Positions 7,581-15,051 are shown, numbered from the stretch's first letter. The stretch is DNA of 20,691 bases from Nautiliaceae bacterium (GCA_027062985.1 JAMOSR010000130.1:1-20691), one strand, 5' to 3'. Numbers and translations are program-made. The notes: generated from the sequence alone by a model not told the origin.

Positions 7581-8479
7581 ATTTTAGAGTTTTTAACATA
7601 TTTAATTGCGTTTTCGTAACTTTTTGTTTTTGCCACTCCCTTATATGCTATATCAAATGCCGTTCCATGGTCTACCGAAGTTCTTAAAATAGGGAGATTT
7701 AAACTTACATTTATACTTTCATCGAAGTAAAGGGATTTTAAAGGGGCTAAACCCTGGTCGTGATACATTGCTATAAAAACACCTTTTTGTTTTATAAAAG
7801 CTATATCAGGTACTAAAGGTCCGTAAAAAGTATTTTTTTGTAAAGTTTCGTTTGCTTCTATAATTGCCGGCAGTATCTCTTTTATTTCCTCATCGCCTAA
7901 GACTCCCCCGTCTCCTGCGTGAGGATTTAATGCTAAAACCCCTATATTGTTAAACCCTGTGGATTTATAAAAATCAATCATAAATTCAAGAAGTTTTTCT
8001 TTTTTGATTTTGCTAGGGACTTCTTTTAGAGGTATATGTTCGGTAAACAAAGCTACATAAAGTTTTGGACAGCCTAACATCATAATAGCGTTTTTTTTGA
8101 AAACATCTCTTAAAACTTCCGTATGACCCTTGTATTTTATTCCCGCTTTAGCCCAGCTTTCTTTATGAATAGGAAGAGTGGTTATTGCATCAACTTTTTT
8201 TTCTTTTGCTAAATTTATGGCAGCTAAAAAACTTTTATATGAAAATTCTCCCGACTCGGCGTCTATTTTTCCAGGCTTTATTTCAAAATCGCCTTTTATT
8301 TCGTAAATTTCAAAATCTTCAGGAACGGGAGTATTTAGAAGATTTGAGGCTTTTTTTAACATTTTTTCGTTTATGCAGTATATTGGTTTTACAAGTTTTT
8401 TTATTTTATTATGGGATTTTAGGGCGATTTCTATACCCACTCCGTTTAAGTCTCCAACGCTTACGGCTACGGTTTTCAA
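7577..8479 (-). CDS. pdxA: 4-hydroxythreonine-4-phosphate dehydrogenase
   Basis: This 300-residue protein catalyses the NAD-dependent oxidation that, with PdxJ, leads to pyridoxine 5'-phosphate in the DXP-dependent vitamin B6 route. The N-terminal GDLNGVGIEIALK replaces the GDPAGIGPE pattern of enteric enzymes. The three metal-binding histidines correspond to H148 (TEHIPL), H187 (NPHAGDGG) and H240 (YHDQGLAPLK). KGHTEVL (117-123) is the substrate-contacting segment. It is somewhat shorter than the E. coli enzyme (329). The start is a TTG at 8479 whose last bases overlap the kdsB stop (TTGA), so the pair is coupled. No pdxJ is present in the window. Confidence 0.93.
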   Translation of the reverse strand: MKTVAVSVGDLNGVGIEIALKSHNKIKKLVKPIYCINEKMLKKASNLLNTPVPEDFEIYEIKGDFEIKPGKIDAESGEFSYKSFLAAINLAKEKKVDAITTLPIHKESWAKAGIKYKGHTEVLRDVFKKNAIMMLGCPKLYVALFTEHIPLKEVPSKIKKEKLLEFMIDFYKSTGFNNIGVLALNPHAGDGGVLGDEEIKEILPAIIEANETLQKNTFYGPLVPDIAFIKQKGVFIAMYHDQGLAPLKSLYFDESINVSLNLPILRTSVDHGTAFDIAYKGVAKTKSYENAIKYVKNSKI

Positions 8480-9195
8480 TTTAACTCCTTTGCAAATTCT
8501 CTAGCTTTAAGTAAATCGTCTTTCGTATCTATTCCGAAACTTTTTGTATTTACTTTTATCATAGTTATTTTTTTTCCATTTTCTATAACCCTTAACTGTT
8601 CGAGTTTTTCTATATGTTCAAGCTCTCCTTTTAAAGTAACGAATGTATCAAGACTTTTTTTTGTAAATCCGTATATGCCTATATGTCCAAAATATGTATG
8701 GGGCGTTTTGTCTCTATTGTAAGGGATTTTGCTTCTTGAAAAATATATTGCGTTACCTTTTTTATCTAAAATTACCTTAACAAGGTTAGGGTCTTCGGCC
8801 TGGAGTTCGCTTATTTCTTTATAGCAGCTTACCATGGGAAAAGAAGTGTTTTTAATCTCTTCAATTTTGTCTTTAACCTTCTTTAGAATTTCCGGTTCTA
8901 AAAAAGGCTCGTCTCCTTGCATGTTTATTACTATATCATCTTCTTTTAGGCCTAAAATATCTGCGGCTTCTTTAATTCTGTCACTGCCGCTTTTGTGATT
9001 TTTATCAGTCATAACAGCTTTAAAGCCGTATTTTTCGCATACTGTTACAACTTCTTCACTGTCGGTAGCTATGCATACGTCATCTACCTGGGCCGCTATT
9101 TGGGCGCACCATATAATTATAGGCTTTTTATTTATTTCGGCTAATACTTTTTTGGGGAGTCTTGAAGAGGAGAGTCTTGCTGGAATAATTATCAT
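8476..9195 (-). CDS. kdsB: 3-deoxy-manno-octulosonate cytidylyltransferase (CMP-Kdo synthetase)
   Basis: This 239-residue protein activates Kdo with CTP for lipopolysaccharide inner-core synthesis, which implies a Gram-negative envelope. Motifs in order: PARLSSSRLPKKVL at the N-terminus (nucleotide binding), GSDRI, MQGDEPF (Mg and CTP contacts), FSRSKIPYNRD, HIGIYGF, and EHIEKLEQLR followed by the late IDTKDDL segment. The ATG at 9195 has an AAGGAAG Shine-Dalgarno. It diverges from the small orphan gene at 9239 with only 43 bases between start codons, so promoters must overlap. Confidence 0.95.
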   Translation of the reverse strand: MIIIPARLSSSRLPKKVLAEINKKPIIIWCAQIAAQVDDVCIATDSEEVVTVCEKYGFKAVMTDKNHKSGSDRIKEAADILGLKEDDIVINMQGDEPFLEPEILKKVKDKIEEIKNTSFPMVSCYKEISELQAEDPNLVKVILDKKGNAIYFSRSKIPYNRDKTPHTYFGHIGIYGFTKKSLDTFVTLKGELEHIEKLEQLRVIENGKKITMIKVNTKSFGIDTKDDLLKAREFAKELN

Positions 9196-9217
9196 TTGCT
9201 TCCTTTTTGGTTATAAT
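9189..9217 (+). promoter_or_regulatory. Promoter of the orphan gene, overlapping the kdsB start
   Basis: TATAAT (9212-9217) with TTATCA (9189-9194) at 17-base spacing makes a good sigma-70-type promoter. Transcription would start near 9224, about 15 bases before the ATG at 9239. The -10 region is part of TTATAA, which reads the same on the other strand and may also serve kdsB. The stretch from TATAAT through TTTTAC and the following A run recurs almost exactly upstream of rppH (15073). Confidence 0.6.
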
Positions 9218-9238
9218 TTTACAAAAAAAGGAAAAGTT

Positions 9239-9430
9239 ATGGTTGATAAAATAAAAGAAAAAGTAAAAAAAGCAAAACATATGGACGAACATAAAAAGAG
9301 CGTTATTTTAGAAAAGATAGAAGAATGGAGACATGACAAAGAAGCGGTTAGTCTTATTCCCTCTTTATTAATGAAATATTACAAAGAGGATATTAAACCT
9401 ATTTTAGACGAACTGGGGCTTACGGATTGA
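9239..9430 (+). CDS. Small charged helical protein of unknown function (63 aa)
   Basis: I do not recognise this gene. The chosen ATG at 9239 has AAGGAAAAG upstream and a promoter 22 bases away. A longer in-frame opening from 9071 would run antisense into kdsB and is rejected. The 63 residues begin with a very basic segment (MVDKIKEKVKKAKHMDEHKK) and turn acidic toward the end (KEDIKPILDELGLTD). The whole looks helical, with no cysteines, signal peptide or membrane segment. Its TGA overlaps the TTG start of the next gene, so it is probably co-translated with the methyltransferase. A small nucleic-acid-associated or adaptor role is possible but unsupported. Confidence 0.75.
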   Translation: MVDKIKEKVKKAKHMDEHKKSVILEKIEEWRHDKEAVSLIPSLLMKYYKEDIKPILDELGLTD

Positions 9431-10110
9431 TACTTTATCAGCCAGAAAACGGATACTGTTATAACAGTGATACAATGTTTTTATATGATTTTATCAGTAA
9501 ATTTAATATTAAAGGCGATGTTTTAGAAGTAGGAGGAGGATGCGGTGTTTTGGGACTTCTTTTAAAAAGGGATTTTCCAAAAATATCTCTTAGTATTATA
9601 GAAAAACAAAAAATTATGGCTGAATTTATTAAAAAAAATATAAAAGAAAATGCTCTAAAAGCGGAAGTGATAGAAGGTGATTTTTTAACTGCCGAGATTA
9701 ATAAAAAATTTGATTTTATTGTTTCAAACCCCCCTTTTTATAAAGGGACGTTAAAAAGTGAAAACGAAATTATAAAAATAGCCAGGTATGAAGAGTATCT
9801 TCCCATAAAAGAATTTTTTGAAAAAGTGAATACTCTTTTAAAAGAAAGAGGCGAATTTATTTTTTGTTACGATGCAAAAAGAATTGACGATATTGTCAAA
9901 TATATGCCCGTGCCTTTAAAAATTACCGATATTAGATTTATGCATCCAAGGCTTAATAAAAAAGCCACCTTAGTGATGGTAAGGGCTAAAAGACATGCTA
10001 AATCGATGGTTTTTATTCATCCTCCTCTTATAGGGTTTGAGGGAGAGTCTTATTCCGAAGAAGCGGCTAAGATATATAAAAAAGCGGCTACTAAAAGCGT
10101 AAAAATTTAA
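9427..10110 (+). CDS. TrmN6-like tRNA (adenine-N6) methyltransferase
   Basis: This 227-residue SAM-dependent methyltransferase resembles the family that N6-methylates A37 of tRNA1(Val) (TrmN6/YfiC). It opens with YQPENGYCYNSDTMFLYDFI, like the family's 'QP..G.RF..D..LL' start. Motif I is VLEVGGGCGVLGLLL (32-46) and the N6-methylation motif is NPPF at 101-104. The start is a TTG at 9427 overlapping the TGA of the preceding small gene (TTGA). No ATG lies close by, and the TTG places the conserved QP segment at the N-terminus. Substrate assignment is by family; another N6-methylation target such as rRNA or protein is possible. Confidence 0.8.
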   Translation: MILYQPENGYCYNSDTMFLYDFISKFNIKGDVLEVGGGCGVLGLLLKRDFPKISLSIIEKQKIMAEFIKKNIKENALKAEVIEGDFLTAEINKKFDFIVSNPPFYKGTLKSENEIIKIARYEEYLPIKEFFEKVNTLLKERGEFIFCYDAKRIDDIVKYMPVPLKITDIRFMHPRLNKKATLVMVRAKRHAKSMVFIHPPLIGFEGESYSEEAAKIYKKAATKSVKI

Positions 10111-10122
10111 TTGAAAACGGAG

Positions 10123-10138
10123 TTGAGAATTGAGAATT
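10123..10138 (+). repeat. Heptamer repeat A, (TTGAGAA)x2 plus TT
   Basis: Two exact TTGAGAA units and a partial third cover the TTG start codon of the YkgJ-type gene. This is one of five places in the window with a 7-base tandem period and a similar A-rich unit. Confidence 0.6.
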
Positions 10139-10510
10139 ATTGAAAAAGAGAATTTTCCTTATAAATTTGATGCCGATGCCTGTAAAACATGTGAGGGTAA
10201 CTGTTGCATAGGGGAGAGCGGATATATCTGGGTTACGCCTCAGGATATTAAAAACATATCAGAGTTTTTAGATATTGATGAGGAGCTGTTTAAAAAAACA
10301 TTTTTAATTAAAGTGGGATATAAATATTCTATTAAAGAAAAACCTTATAAAAACGGATTTGCATGTATTTTTTTCGAAAAAGGATGTAAAATTTATCCTG
10401 TAAGGCCAAAACAATGCAGAACGTTTCCTTTTTGGGATTATTTCAAAGATAGAATTGATGAATTAAAAAAAGAATGCCCGGGTATAATAGAAGTGAAAAG
10501 TGAAAAATGA
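10130..10510 (+). CDS. YkgJ-family (UPF0153) cysteine cluster protein
   Basis: The 126-residue protein carries the zinc- or iron-chelating cysteine pattern of the YkgJ family: C18-x2-C21-x3-C25-C26, then C79, C86 in GCKIYPVRP, C96 in CRTFPF, and C116. The biochemical role of the family is not settled. The start is a TTG at 10130 with CGGAG about 7 bases upstream. It lies within a small TTGAGAA tandem repeat. The C-terminal residues EVKSEK and the stop are encoded by a second heptamer array, which also supplies the ATG of the next gene (ATGA overlap). Confidence 0.85.
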   Translation: MRIIEKENFPYKFDADACKTCEGNCCIGESGYIWVTPQDIKNISEFLDIDEELFKKTFLIKVGYKYSIKEKPYKNGFACIFFEKGCKIYPVRPKQCRTFPFWDYFKDRIDELKKECPGIIEVKSEK

Positions 10511-10520
10511 AAAGTGAAAA
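10493..10520 (+). repeat. Heptamer repeat B, four RTGAAAA units
   Basis: Four consecutive 7-base units (GTGAAAA, GTGAAAA, ATGAAAA, GTGAAAA) span the junction of the YkgJ-type gene and the TPR lipoprotein gene. The third unit contains both the upstream stop (TGA) and the downstream start (ATG). Confidence 0.85.
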
Positions 10521-11751
10521 ATTAATTGGATTATTAATTTTATTTTTAATTATAACAGGATGCAGTGTTAAACAGCCGCCTGTTGGTAAAAAAGTGATAC
10601 CCAATGAAGACGAATATATAATAAAAGCTCTTTTGTATGAAAAAAACGGAGATTATAATACTTCTATAAAAATATATGAATTTTTGTATCGTAAAACCAA
10701 AAAGCCGGTTTATTATGAAAAATTAGTGGAAAATTTGTATTTTCAAAAAAAATATGAAGAAGTTATAAAAAAAGCTGAGGAGTTTCTTAAAAAGAAATTT
10801 GATAAAAAAATTTTTGAATATGAAATATTTGCTTTATTGAATTTAAAAAAATACGATAAAGCCAAAAAACTTCTTTTAACAAAACTTAACAAAAAAGATG
10901 ATTTTTTTTATTCTATGATGAGTTTTATTCTTATAAAAGAACAAAAATTTAAAGAAGCTCTTTATTATATGAAGTCTCTTTATGCTTTAAAACCCACAAA
11001 AGAAGTTCTGCTTAATCTAGCTGATTTGCTTATAGAGTTAAAAAGATACAACGAAGCTTTGGCTTATCTTAGAACGCATCTTGGATTGTATGGTTGTGAG
11101 TTTGATATATGTAAAAGAATGGCTCTTATTTACAAAAGTCTTTATGATTATAAAAATCTTGCGGCTATTTATGAAAAACTTGGAAAATTTGATAAAAAAT
11201 ATTATATATTGGCTTTGAATATATATATTCAGCAGGGAGACTTTAAAAGTGCCGAAAAGCTGATAAAGAAATATTCGCTTGGTGATGAATATTTAATGCT
11301 TTTGTATCTACAGAAAAAGGATTTTAGAAAGGCGGCCTTTTTGGCTCTTAAATTATATAATAAAACGGCGGATAACAGATATTTGCTTAAATACTGCGAA
11401 TATCTTTATCATGATACTCCTTCAAAAAAAGAGATAAAAGATATAGCTAAAAAGCTTGAATATCTTTTAACTTTTTATCCGACTCCTTATATGTATAATT
11501 TTTTGGGGTATCTTTTAATAAAGTATGACCTTGATGTTAAAAAAGGGCTTGAGTATGTTCAAAAGGCTCTTATGGCCGACCCTGAAAATATGGAATATAT
11601 CGATTCTCTTGCATGGGGGTATTATAAACTCGGAAAATGCAAAAAAGCATGGGATATTATACAATACATAAAATTAAATGACAAAGAAATTTTAGAACAT
11701 AAAAAAAAGATTAAAGAGTGTGTTGAAAAATCACCAAAAGGAAAAAAATGA
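10507..11751 (+). CDS. TPR-repeat lipoprotein
   Basis: This 414-residue protein starts with a lipoprotein signal: a short basic N-terminus, a hydrophobic stretch (LIGLLILFLII) and a lipobox ending in T-G-C19. It should be exported and lipid-anchored. The rest is a solenoid of helix pairs with TPR-like features, for example GDYNTSIKIYEFLY, KKYEEVIKKAEEFL and KKYDKAKKLLL, and a well-formed C-terminal unit (DSLAWGYYKLGKCKKAWDII). TPR arrays bind proteins, and outer-membrane assembly or surface complexes are plausible, but no specific partner is visible. The ATG lies within a heptamer repeat and overlaps the preceding stop. trpC follows in ATGA. Confidence 0.85.
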   Translation: MKSEKLIGLLILFLIITGCSVKQPPVGKKVIPNEDEYIIKALLYEKNGDYNTSIKIYEFLYRKTKKPVYYEKLVENLYFQKKYEEVIKKAEEFLKKKFDKKIFEYEIFALLNLKKYDKAKKLLLTKLNKKDDFFYSMMSFILIKEQKFKEALYYMKSLYALKPTKEVLLNLADLLIELKRYNEALAYLRTHLGLYGCEFDICKRMALIYKSLYDYKNLAAIYEKLGKFDKKYYILALNIYIQQGDFKSAEKLIKKYSLGDEYLMLLYLQKKDFRKAAFLALKLYNKTADNRYLLKYCEYLYHDTPSKKEIKDIAKKLEYLLTFYPTPYMYNFLGYLLIKYDLDVKKGLEYVQKALMADPENMEYIDSLAWGYYKLGKCKKAWDIIQYIKLNDKEILEHKKKIKECVEKSPKGKK

Positions 11752-12521
11752 TACTGGATAAAATTATTGAAAAAACCAAAAAAGAGCTTGAAAAACGAAA
11801 GAATAAAGAAGATTTTGAAAAATTTTTAAAAGTAAAAAGAAATTTTAGAAATGTTAAAAAAGCTTTGAAATCAACTCCTGAAAATCCTTACAGAATTATT
11901 GCCGAAGTTAAAAAAGCAAGTCCTAGTAAAGGAGTTATAAGAGAAGATTTTGACCCTGTAGCTATAGCGAAAGAATATAATGAAGTAGCTGATGCTATGA
12001 GCGTTTTAACCGAGCCTTATTTTTTTCAGGGTAGTTTGGAGTATTTAAGAAAAATAAATGAATTCAGTAAAATTCCTCTTCTTAGAAAAGATTTTATAAT
12101 AGACGAATTTCAAATAGCCGAAGCTTACGCCTCTGGGGCTGATTTTATTTTACTTATAGCAAAAGCCCTTGATGTAAATCAATTAAAAAGGCTTTTTAAT
12201 TTTGCTAAAAATATGGGACTTGAAGTTTTATTTGAAATTCATGATATGCAGGATTTACAAAAAGCGTTGGATGTGGGGGCTGATATTATAGGTTTTAATC
12301 ACAGGGATTTAAAAACTTTTAAAATGGATATGGACCTTAGCAAAAAATTAATTCCCTATTTACCTGAAAATGTTATAATAGTAGGAGAGAGCGGGATAAA
12401 TGATTTTGAGACGGTGAAAAAACTTCATAAAAACGGAGTTGACGCGTTTTTAGTGGGAGAATATTTTATGCGCCAAAAAGATATTAAAAAAGCCGTTTTG
12501 CAATTAAAGGGGGTGAGATGA
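11748..12521 (+). CDS. trpC: Indole-3-glycerol phosphate synthase
   Basis: This 257-residue (beta/alpha)8 enzyme closes the indole ring in tryptophan synthesis. Catalytic and substrate residues known from the family are in place: E53 and K55 in AEVKKASPSKG, K114 in LLRKDF, E163 in FEIHD, N184 and R186 in GFNHRDL, and E214-S215 in VGESGI. The usual NNRDL reads NHRDL, a mild variation. It is a stand-alone enzyme, not fused to TrpF. No other trp gene is near, and it is flanked by a TPR lipoprotein and a GGDEF protein with 4-base ATGA overlaps on both sides. Co-transcription with unrelated genes is therefore likely, and a trp-specific attenuator is not seen. Confidence 0.95.
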   Translation: MILDKIIEKTKKELEKRKNKEDFEKFLKVKRNFRNVKKALKSTPENPYRIIAEVKKASPSKGVIREDFDPVAIAKEYNEVADAMSVLTEPYFFQGSLEYLRKINEFSKIPLLRKDFIIDEFQIAEAYASGADFILLIAKALDVNQLKRLFNFAKNMGLEVLFEIHDMQDLQKALDVGADIIGFNHRDLKTFKMDMDLSKKLIPYLPENVIIVGESGINDFETVKKLHKNGVDAFLVGEYFMRQKDIKKAVLQLKGVR

Positions 12522-13225
12522 GTTTAAAATTTATATTTAAAGATTTAATATTAAGCCTTGTTTTTACTTTTATTATGTATCTGTTTTTAAGATTTTTAGA
12601 AGTTGATAAATCTTCAATTCCTTATATTTTAAGCACTGTGTTTGGGATAATATTTTCTTTTTCCCTTTTTATGTCTCTTTATGTTTCAAAACTTCAGCTT
12701 CAACTTGATGATTTAAATAAAGAACTTGAAAAACTTTCAAAATTCGATGAGGTTACGGATTTATTCAACAGGAATTATTTCTTTGCAATGGCCCAGAAAT
12801 ATATGGATATTTCCAAAACAAAAAAAATACCTCTTAGTATTATGATGTTGGATATAGATTATTTTAGAAATATTCAAAACAGATATGGAATAGCGTTGAG
12901 CGATAAAATTTTAAAAGAGATAGGAAAAATTTTAAAAGAGAAAAGAAAAGGGGATATAATAGCCAGATTTGGAGGAGATGAGTTTATTATTATGAGTTTT
13001 GGGAATAAAAAGGAACTTATGGATTTTGCAAAAGATATAAATCGTTTAAAAGTAAAAGTTAACGGTAAAGAAATTATAGTTACTTTTAGTATAGGTATAA
13101 GCGAAATAGGCGTTTTTGACAATATGGATACGGCTATTAAAAAAGTACAGGAAGCCGTTATTCTGGCAAAATCAAAAGGGGGCAACAGGGTTGATTATTT
13201 GGAACACTTTTTGCTCTTGAATTAA
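12518..13225 (+). CDS. Membrane-anchored GGDEF diguanylate cyclase
   Basis: This 235-residue protein has two hydrophobic segments (about 9-27 and 36-55), a short coiled-coil-like linker (KLQLQLDDLNKELEKL) and a GGDEF domain from about 75. The active-site signature is intact (RFGGDEF, GGDEF at 152-156). An RxxD inhibitory site (RKGD, 143-146) sits exactly five residues before it, so the enzyme should make cyclic di-GMP and be product-inhibited. LDIDYF (111-116) supplies the metal-binding aspartates. There is no periplasmic sensor domain; the loop between membrane segments is about 9 residues. It overlaps trpC by ATGA, and its 3' end contains the presumed sigma-54 promoter of flgH, so a link to motility is plausible. 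Confidence 0.9.
   Translation: MSLKFIFKDLILSLVFTFIMYLFLRFLEVDKSSIPYILSTVFGIIFSFSLFMSLYVSKLQLQLDDLNKELEKLSKFDEVTDLFNRNYFFAMAQKYMDISKTKKIPLSIMMLDIDYFRNIQNRYGIALSDKILKEIGKILKEKRKGDIIARFGGDEFIIMSFGNKKELMDFAKDINRLKVKVNGKEIIVTFSIGISEIGVFDNMDTAIKKVQEAVILAKSKGGNRVDYLEHFLLLN
13199..13215 (+). promoter_or_regulatory. Sigma-54 (RpoN) promoter for flgH
   Basis: TTGGAACACTTTTTGCT matches the sigma-54 consensus TTGGCAC-N5-TTGCW at all but one specified base, with exact GG-N10-GC spacing (GG 13201-13202, GC 13213-13214). Transcription would start near 13226, about 12 bases before the GTG start of flgH. It is embedded in the last codons of the GGDEF gene. Rod, ring and hook genes of Campylobacter and Helicobacter are known RpoN targets, which supports the reading. 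Confidence 0.75.
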
Positions 13226-13237
13226 AAAAGGAAGAGA

Positions 13238-13945
13238 GTGAGAAGAGGTTTTGTAGCAATAGGAATTTTAATTTTATTTGTCGGGTGTGCTAAGCATCCT
13301 ATGGACCCTACTATCAAAATGACACCTCCTAAATATGTTCAGCAGATGCCAAGTAAAGATGACGAAAGCGTTAATAATCCCGGTTCTCTTTTTACTAATG
13401 AAGACAATCTTTTTTCGGATACAAAAGCAAAAAAAGTTAACGATATTGTAACGGTGTTGATTACGGAAAGAATTTCCCAATCCTCTCAGGCCAGCAAAAA
13501 ACTAAACGAAGCGAATAGCGGAGGAGGGGCTTTTGACGCTACTGTTGGAGCAAATGCCATGTTTAACGGACATAATGTAATGAGTCTTGGGAAAACAGGA
13601 ATAGGGCTTACTCTTCCTGCGATGAATTCGGATAGAACCTTTCAGGGAAGCGGTACTCAGCAAAGAAACGAAAAATTTGAAACTACTGTTAGTGCCAGAA
13701 TAGTAAAAATATTGGCAAACGGTAACTATTATATTTACGGGACAAGAGAAATTTTTGTTGACGGTCAAAAACAGATTATTCAAATCAGCGGAGTTATAAG
13801 ACCAGAAGATATCAGTCCCGATAATACCATAGATTCGAAATATATAGCGGATGCAAAAATAGCGTATAAAACGGAAGGGGATTTAAAAAGATTTACAGAA
13901 CAAAACTGGTTTGCCAAATTTTGGGATGCGGTTGTGCCTTGGTAA
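13238..13945 (+). CDS. flgH: Flagellar L-ring lipoprotein FlgH
   Basis: This 235-residue protein is the outer-membrane L-ring subunit of the flagellar basal body. It starts at GTG 13238 with an AAGGAAGAGA site. The lipoprotein signal ends at C17 (LFVGC), so it should be lipidated and sent to the outer membrane. FlgH features follow: GSLFTNEDNLFSD, the KVNDIVTVLITE segment around 67-78, the glycine-rich middle, NGNYYIYGTREIFVDGQKQIIQISG and RPEDISPDN, near the usual family length. No flgI or other flagellar gene adjoins it. A sigma-54 promoter just upstream implies control by the flagellar hierarchy (FlgSR-RpoN in relatives), apart from the preceding trpC-GGDEF run. Confidence 0.95.
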   Translation: MRRGFVAIGILILFVGCAKHPMDPTIKMTPPKYVQQMPSKDDESVNNPGSLFTNEDNLFSDTKAKKVNDIVTVLITERISQSSQASKKLNEANSGGGAFDATVGANAMFNGHNVMSLGKTGIGLTLPAMNSDRTFQGSGTQQRNEKFETTVSARIVKILANGNYYIYGTREIFVDGQKQIIQISGVIRPEDISPDNTIDSKYIADAKIAYKTEGDLKRFTEQNWFAKFWDAVVPW

Positions 13946-13965
13946 TGTGTTAAATTAAGAATGTA

Positions 13966-13979
13966 AAAAATTAAAAATT
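13966..13979 (+). repeat. Heptamer repeat C, (AAAAATT)x2
   Basis: Two exact AAAAATT units lie between the convergent flgH and hemW stops. The unit resembles the other heptamer loci but is simple AT-rich sequence, so membership is uncertain. The 32-base gap shows no convincing terminator. Confidence 0.35.
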
Positions 13980-15051
13980 AAACTAAAATAAAATTAGTTA
14001 TGGCATCGGCTAATAAAAAGTCTTTTGAAAAAATCCGGTTTTCTTTTTTTATCAGTTTATTTTCAGATATTAAAATATCAACTCTTTTTTTCTCTTCTTC
14101 ATTTAAAATACTTTCATCAAATCCAACGATTGAGCGCAGTCCCAGAAATACTTTTTCTTTTTTTATATCTTCATCAAAGAGGTGTTCGAATTTGTATTTT
14201 GTAGGGTTTTTTAAATATTTATAAACATCTTGCTTTGTATAATATCTTTTCATTTTCAATTTTTCATTTTTCATTTTGCATTTCTTAAATCCGACGGCCC
14301 CGGCCCCTATTGCGGTATATTCTTTTCCCTCCCAATACCCCAAATTATGAAGACATGGGTTTCCGAAATTAGAAATTTCATATTGAAAAAATTTTTCTTT
14401 TATCTTTTCTATAAACCATATTTCCATATCTTCATTATATTTTCTTTTAGAAAAGTCCCCTTCCCATTTAGTGTTTTTTTCGATTGTTAAAGAATAAGCG
14501 CTTATATGCGTAACAGGAAGTGAAAAAGCTGTTTTTATATCGTTTTCAAGTAAATTTTTTGTATCCATTGCAGTAGAATAAATAAGGTCTAGGTTTATGT
14601 TTTCAAATCCGGCTTTAAAGGCGTTTTCAACGGCGTTTATAGCCTGTTTGGGAGAATGGTTTCTATTCAAGAATTTTAATTTTTCTTTATTAAAACTTTG
14701 AACTCCAAAACTTATTCTGGTGACACCCATATTTTTTATCTCTTTTAACCATTCATATGAGACATTTGGATTGCATTCGATTGTAATTTCTTTTGTATTG
14801 GAAAGATAAGGAGATAAAAGTGAGAACAGTTTTTCATAAAAGCTTATCGGCATAGTAGATGGGGTGCCTCCGCCTATAAAAACAGTGTAAATATTATCAA
14901 TATCTTTTTTTTCAACATTCCACTGTTTTTTGAGTGCTTCGAAATATATTTTTTTAAGGTGATTTAGATTGGTATATGAATTAAAAGCACAATAATTACA
15001 TTTACTGTCGCAAAAAGGTATATGAATATATAATAATTTTTCATTTTCCAT
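13978..15051 (-). CDS. hemW: HemW-like radical SAM protein (coproporphyrinogen III oxidase-like family)
   Basis: This 357-residue protein belongs to the HemN/HemW radical SAM group. The [4Fe-4S]/SAM motif is C14-x3-C18-x2-C21 with F23 after it (CDSKCNYCAF), and IHIPFC precedes it as in HemW. GGGTPS, ECNP, GVTRISFGVQSF and HISAYSLTIE follow in family order. HemW acts as a haem chaperone rather than a decarboxylating oxidase; that distinction is by family. I chose the ATG at 15051, which gives normal length; the frame stays open 77 codons further but runs antisense into rppH. The start codon lies inside a heptamer array. A second array encodes a lysine-rich insertion (about residues 256-267) after the GAGAVGFK segment. 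Confidence 0.88.
   Translation of the reverse strand: MENEKLLYIHIPFCDSKCNYCAFNSYTNLNHLKKIYFEALKKQWNVEKKDIDNIYTVFIGGGTPSTMPISFYEKLFSLLSPYLSNTKEITIECNPNVSYEWLKEIKNMGVTRISFGVQSFNKEKLKFLNRNHSPKQAINAVENAFKAGFENINLDLIYSTAMDTKNLLENDIKTAFSLPVTHISAYSLTIEKNTKWEGDFSKRKYNEDMEIWFIEKIKEKFFQYEISNFGNPCLHNLGYWEGKEYTAIGAGAVGFKKCKMKNEKLKMKRYYTKQDVYKYLKNPTKYKFEHLFDEDIKKEKVFLGLRSIVGFDESILNEEEKKRVDILISENKLIKKENRIFSKDFLLADAITNFILV
14251..14285 (-). repeat. Heptamer repeat D inside hemW
   Basis: Five consecutive 7-base units (CATTTTC, AATTTTT, CATTTTT, CATTTTG, CATTTCT on the plus strand) lie within hemW. Because 7 is not a multiple of 3, the array encodes a 7-residue cycle rather than one repeated residue, giving the lysine-rich CKMKNEKLKMK. 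Confidence 0.8.

Noticed and set aside
9181..9202. Fur-box-like AATAATTATCATT sequence over the kdsB start
   Set aside because: It is the codons for the conserved KdsB N-terminus (MIII) and falls short of a 7-1-7 repeat; chance in AT-rich DNA.
9071..9238. A longer start for the 63-residue orphan gene
   Set aside because: The extra residues lie antisense to kdsB, upstream of the only good promoter and Shine-Dalgarno, so the ATG at 9239 is preferred.
10481..10490. TATAAT at 10483-10488 as a promoter for the TPR lipoprotein gene
   Set aside because: No -35 at suitable spacing (nearest TTGATG is 22 bases away), and the gene overlaps its upstream neighbour, so coupling explains its expression.
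13981..13999. AACTAA/TTAGTT hairpin near the flgH-hemW junction as a terminator
   Set aside because: It sits within the last hemW codons, has a weak all-AT stem except one pair, and no U-tract follows on the plus strand.
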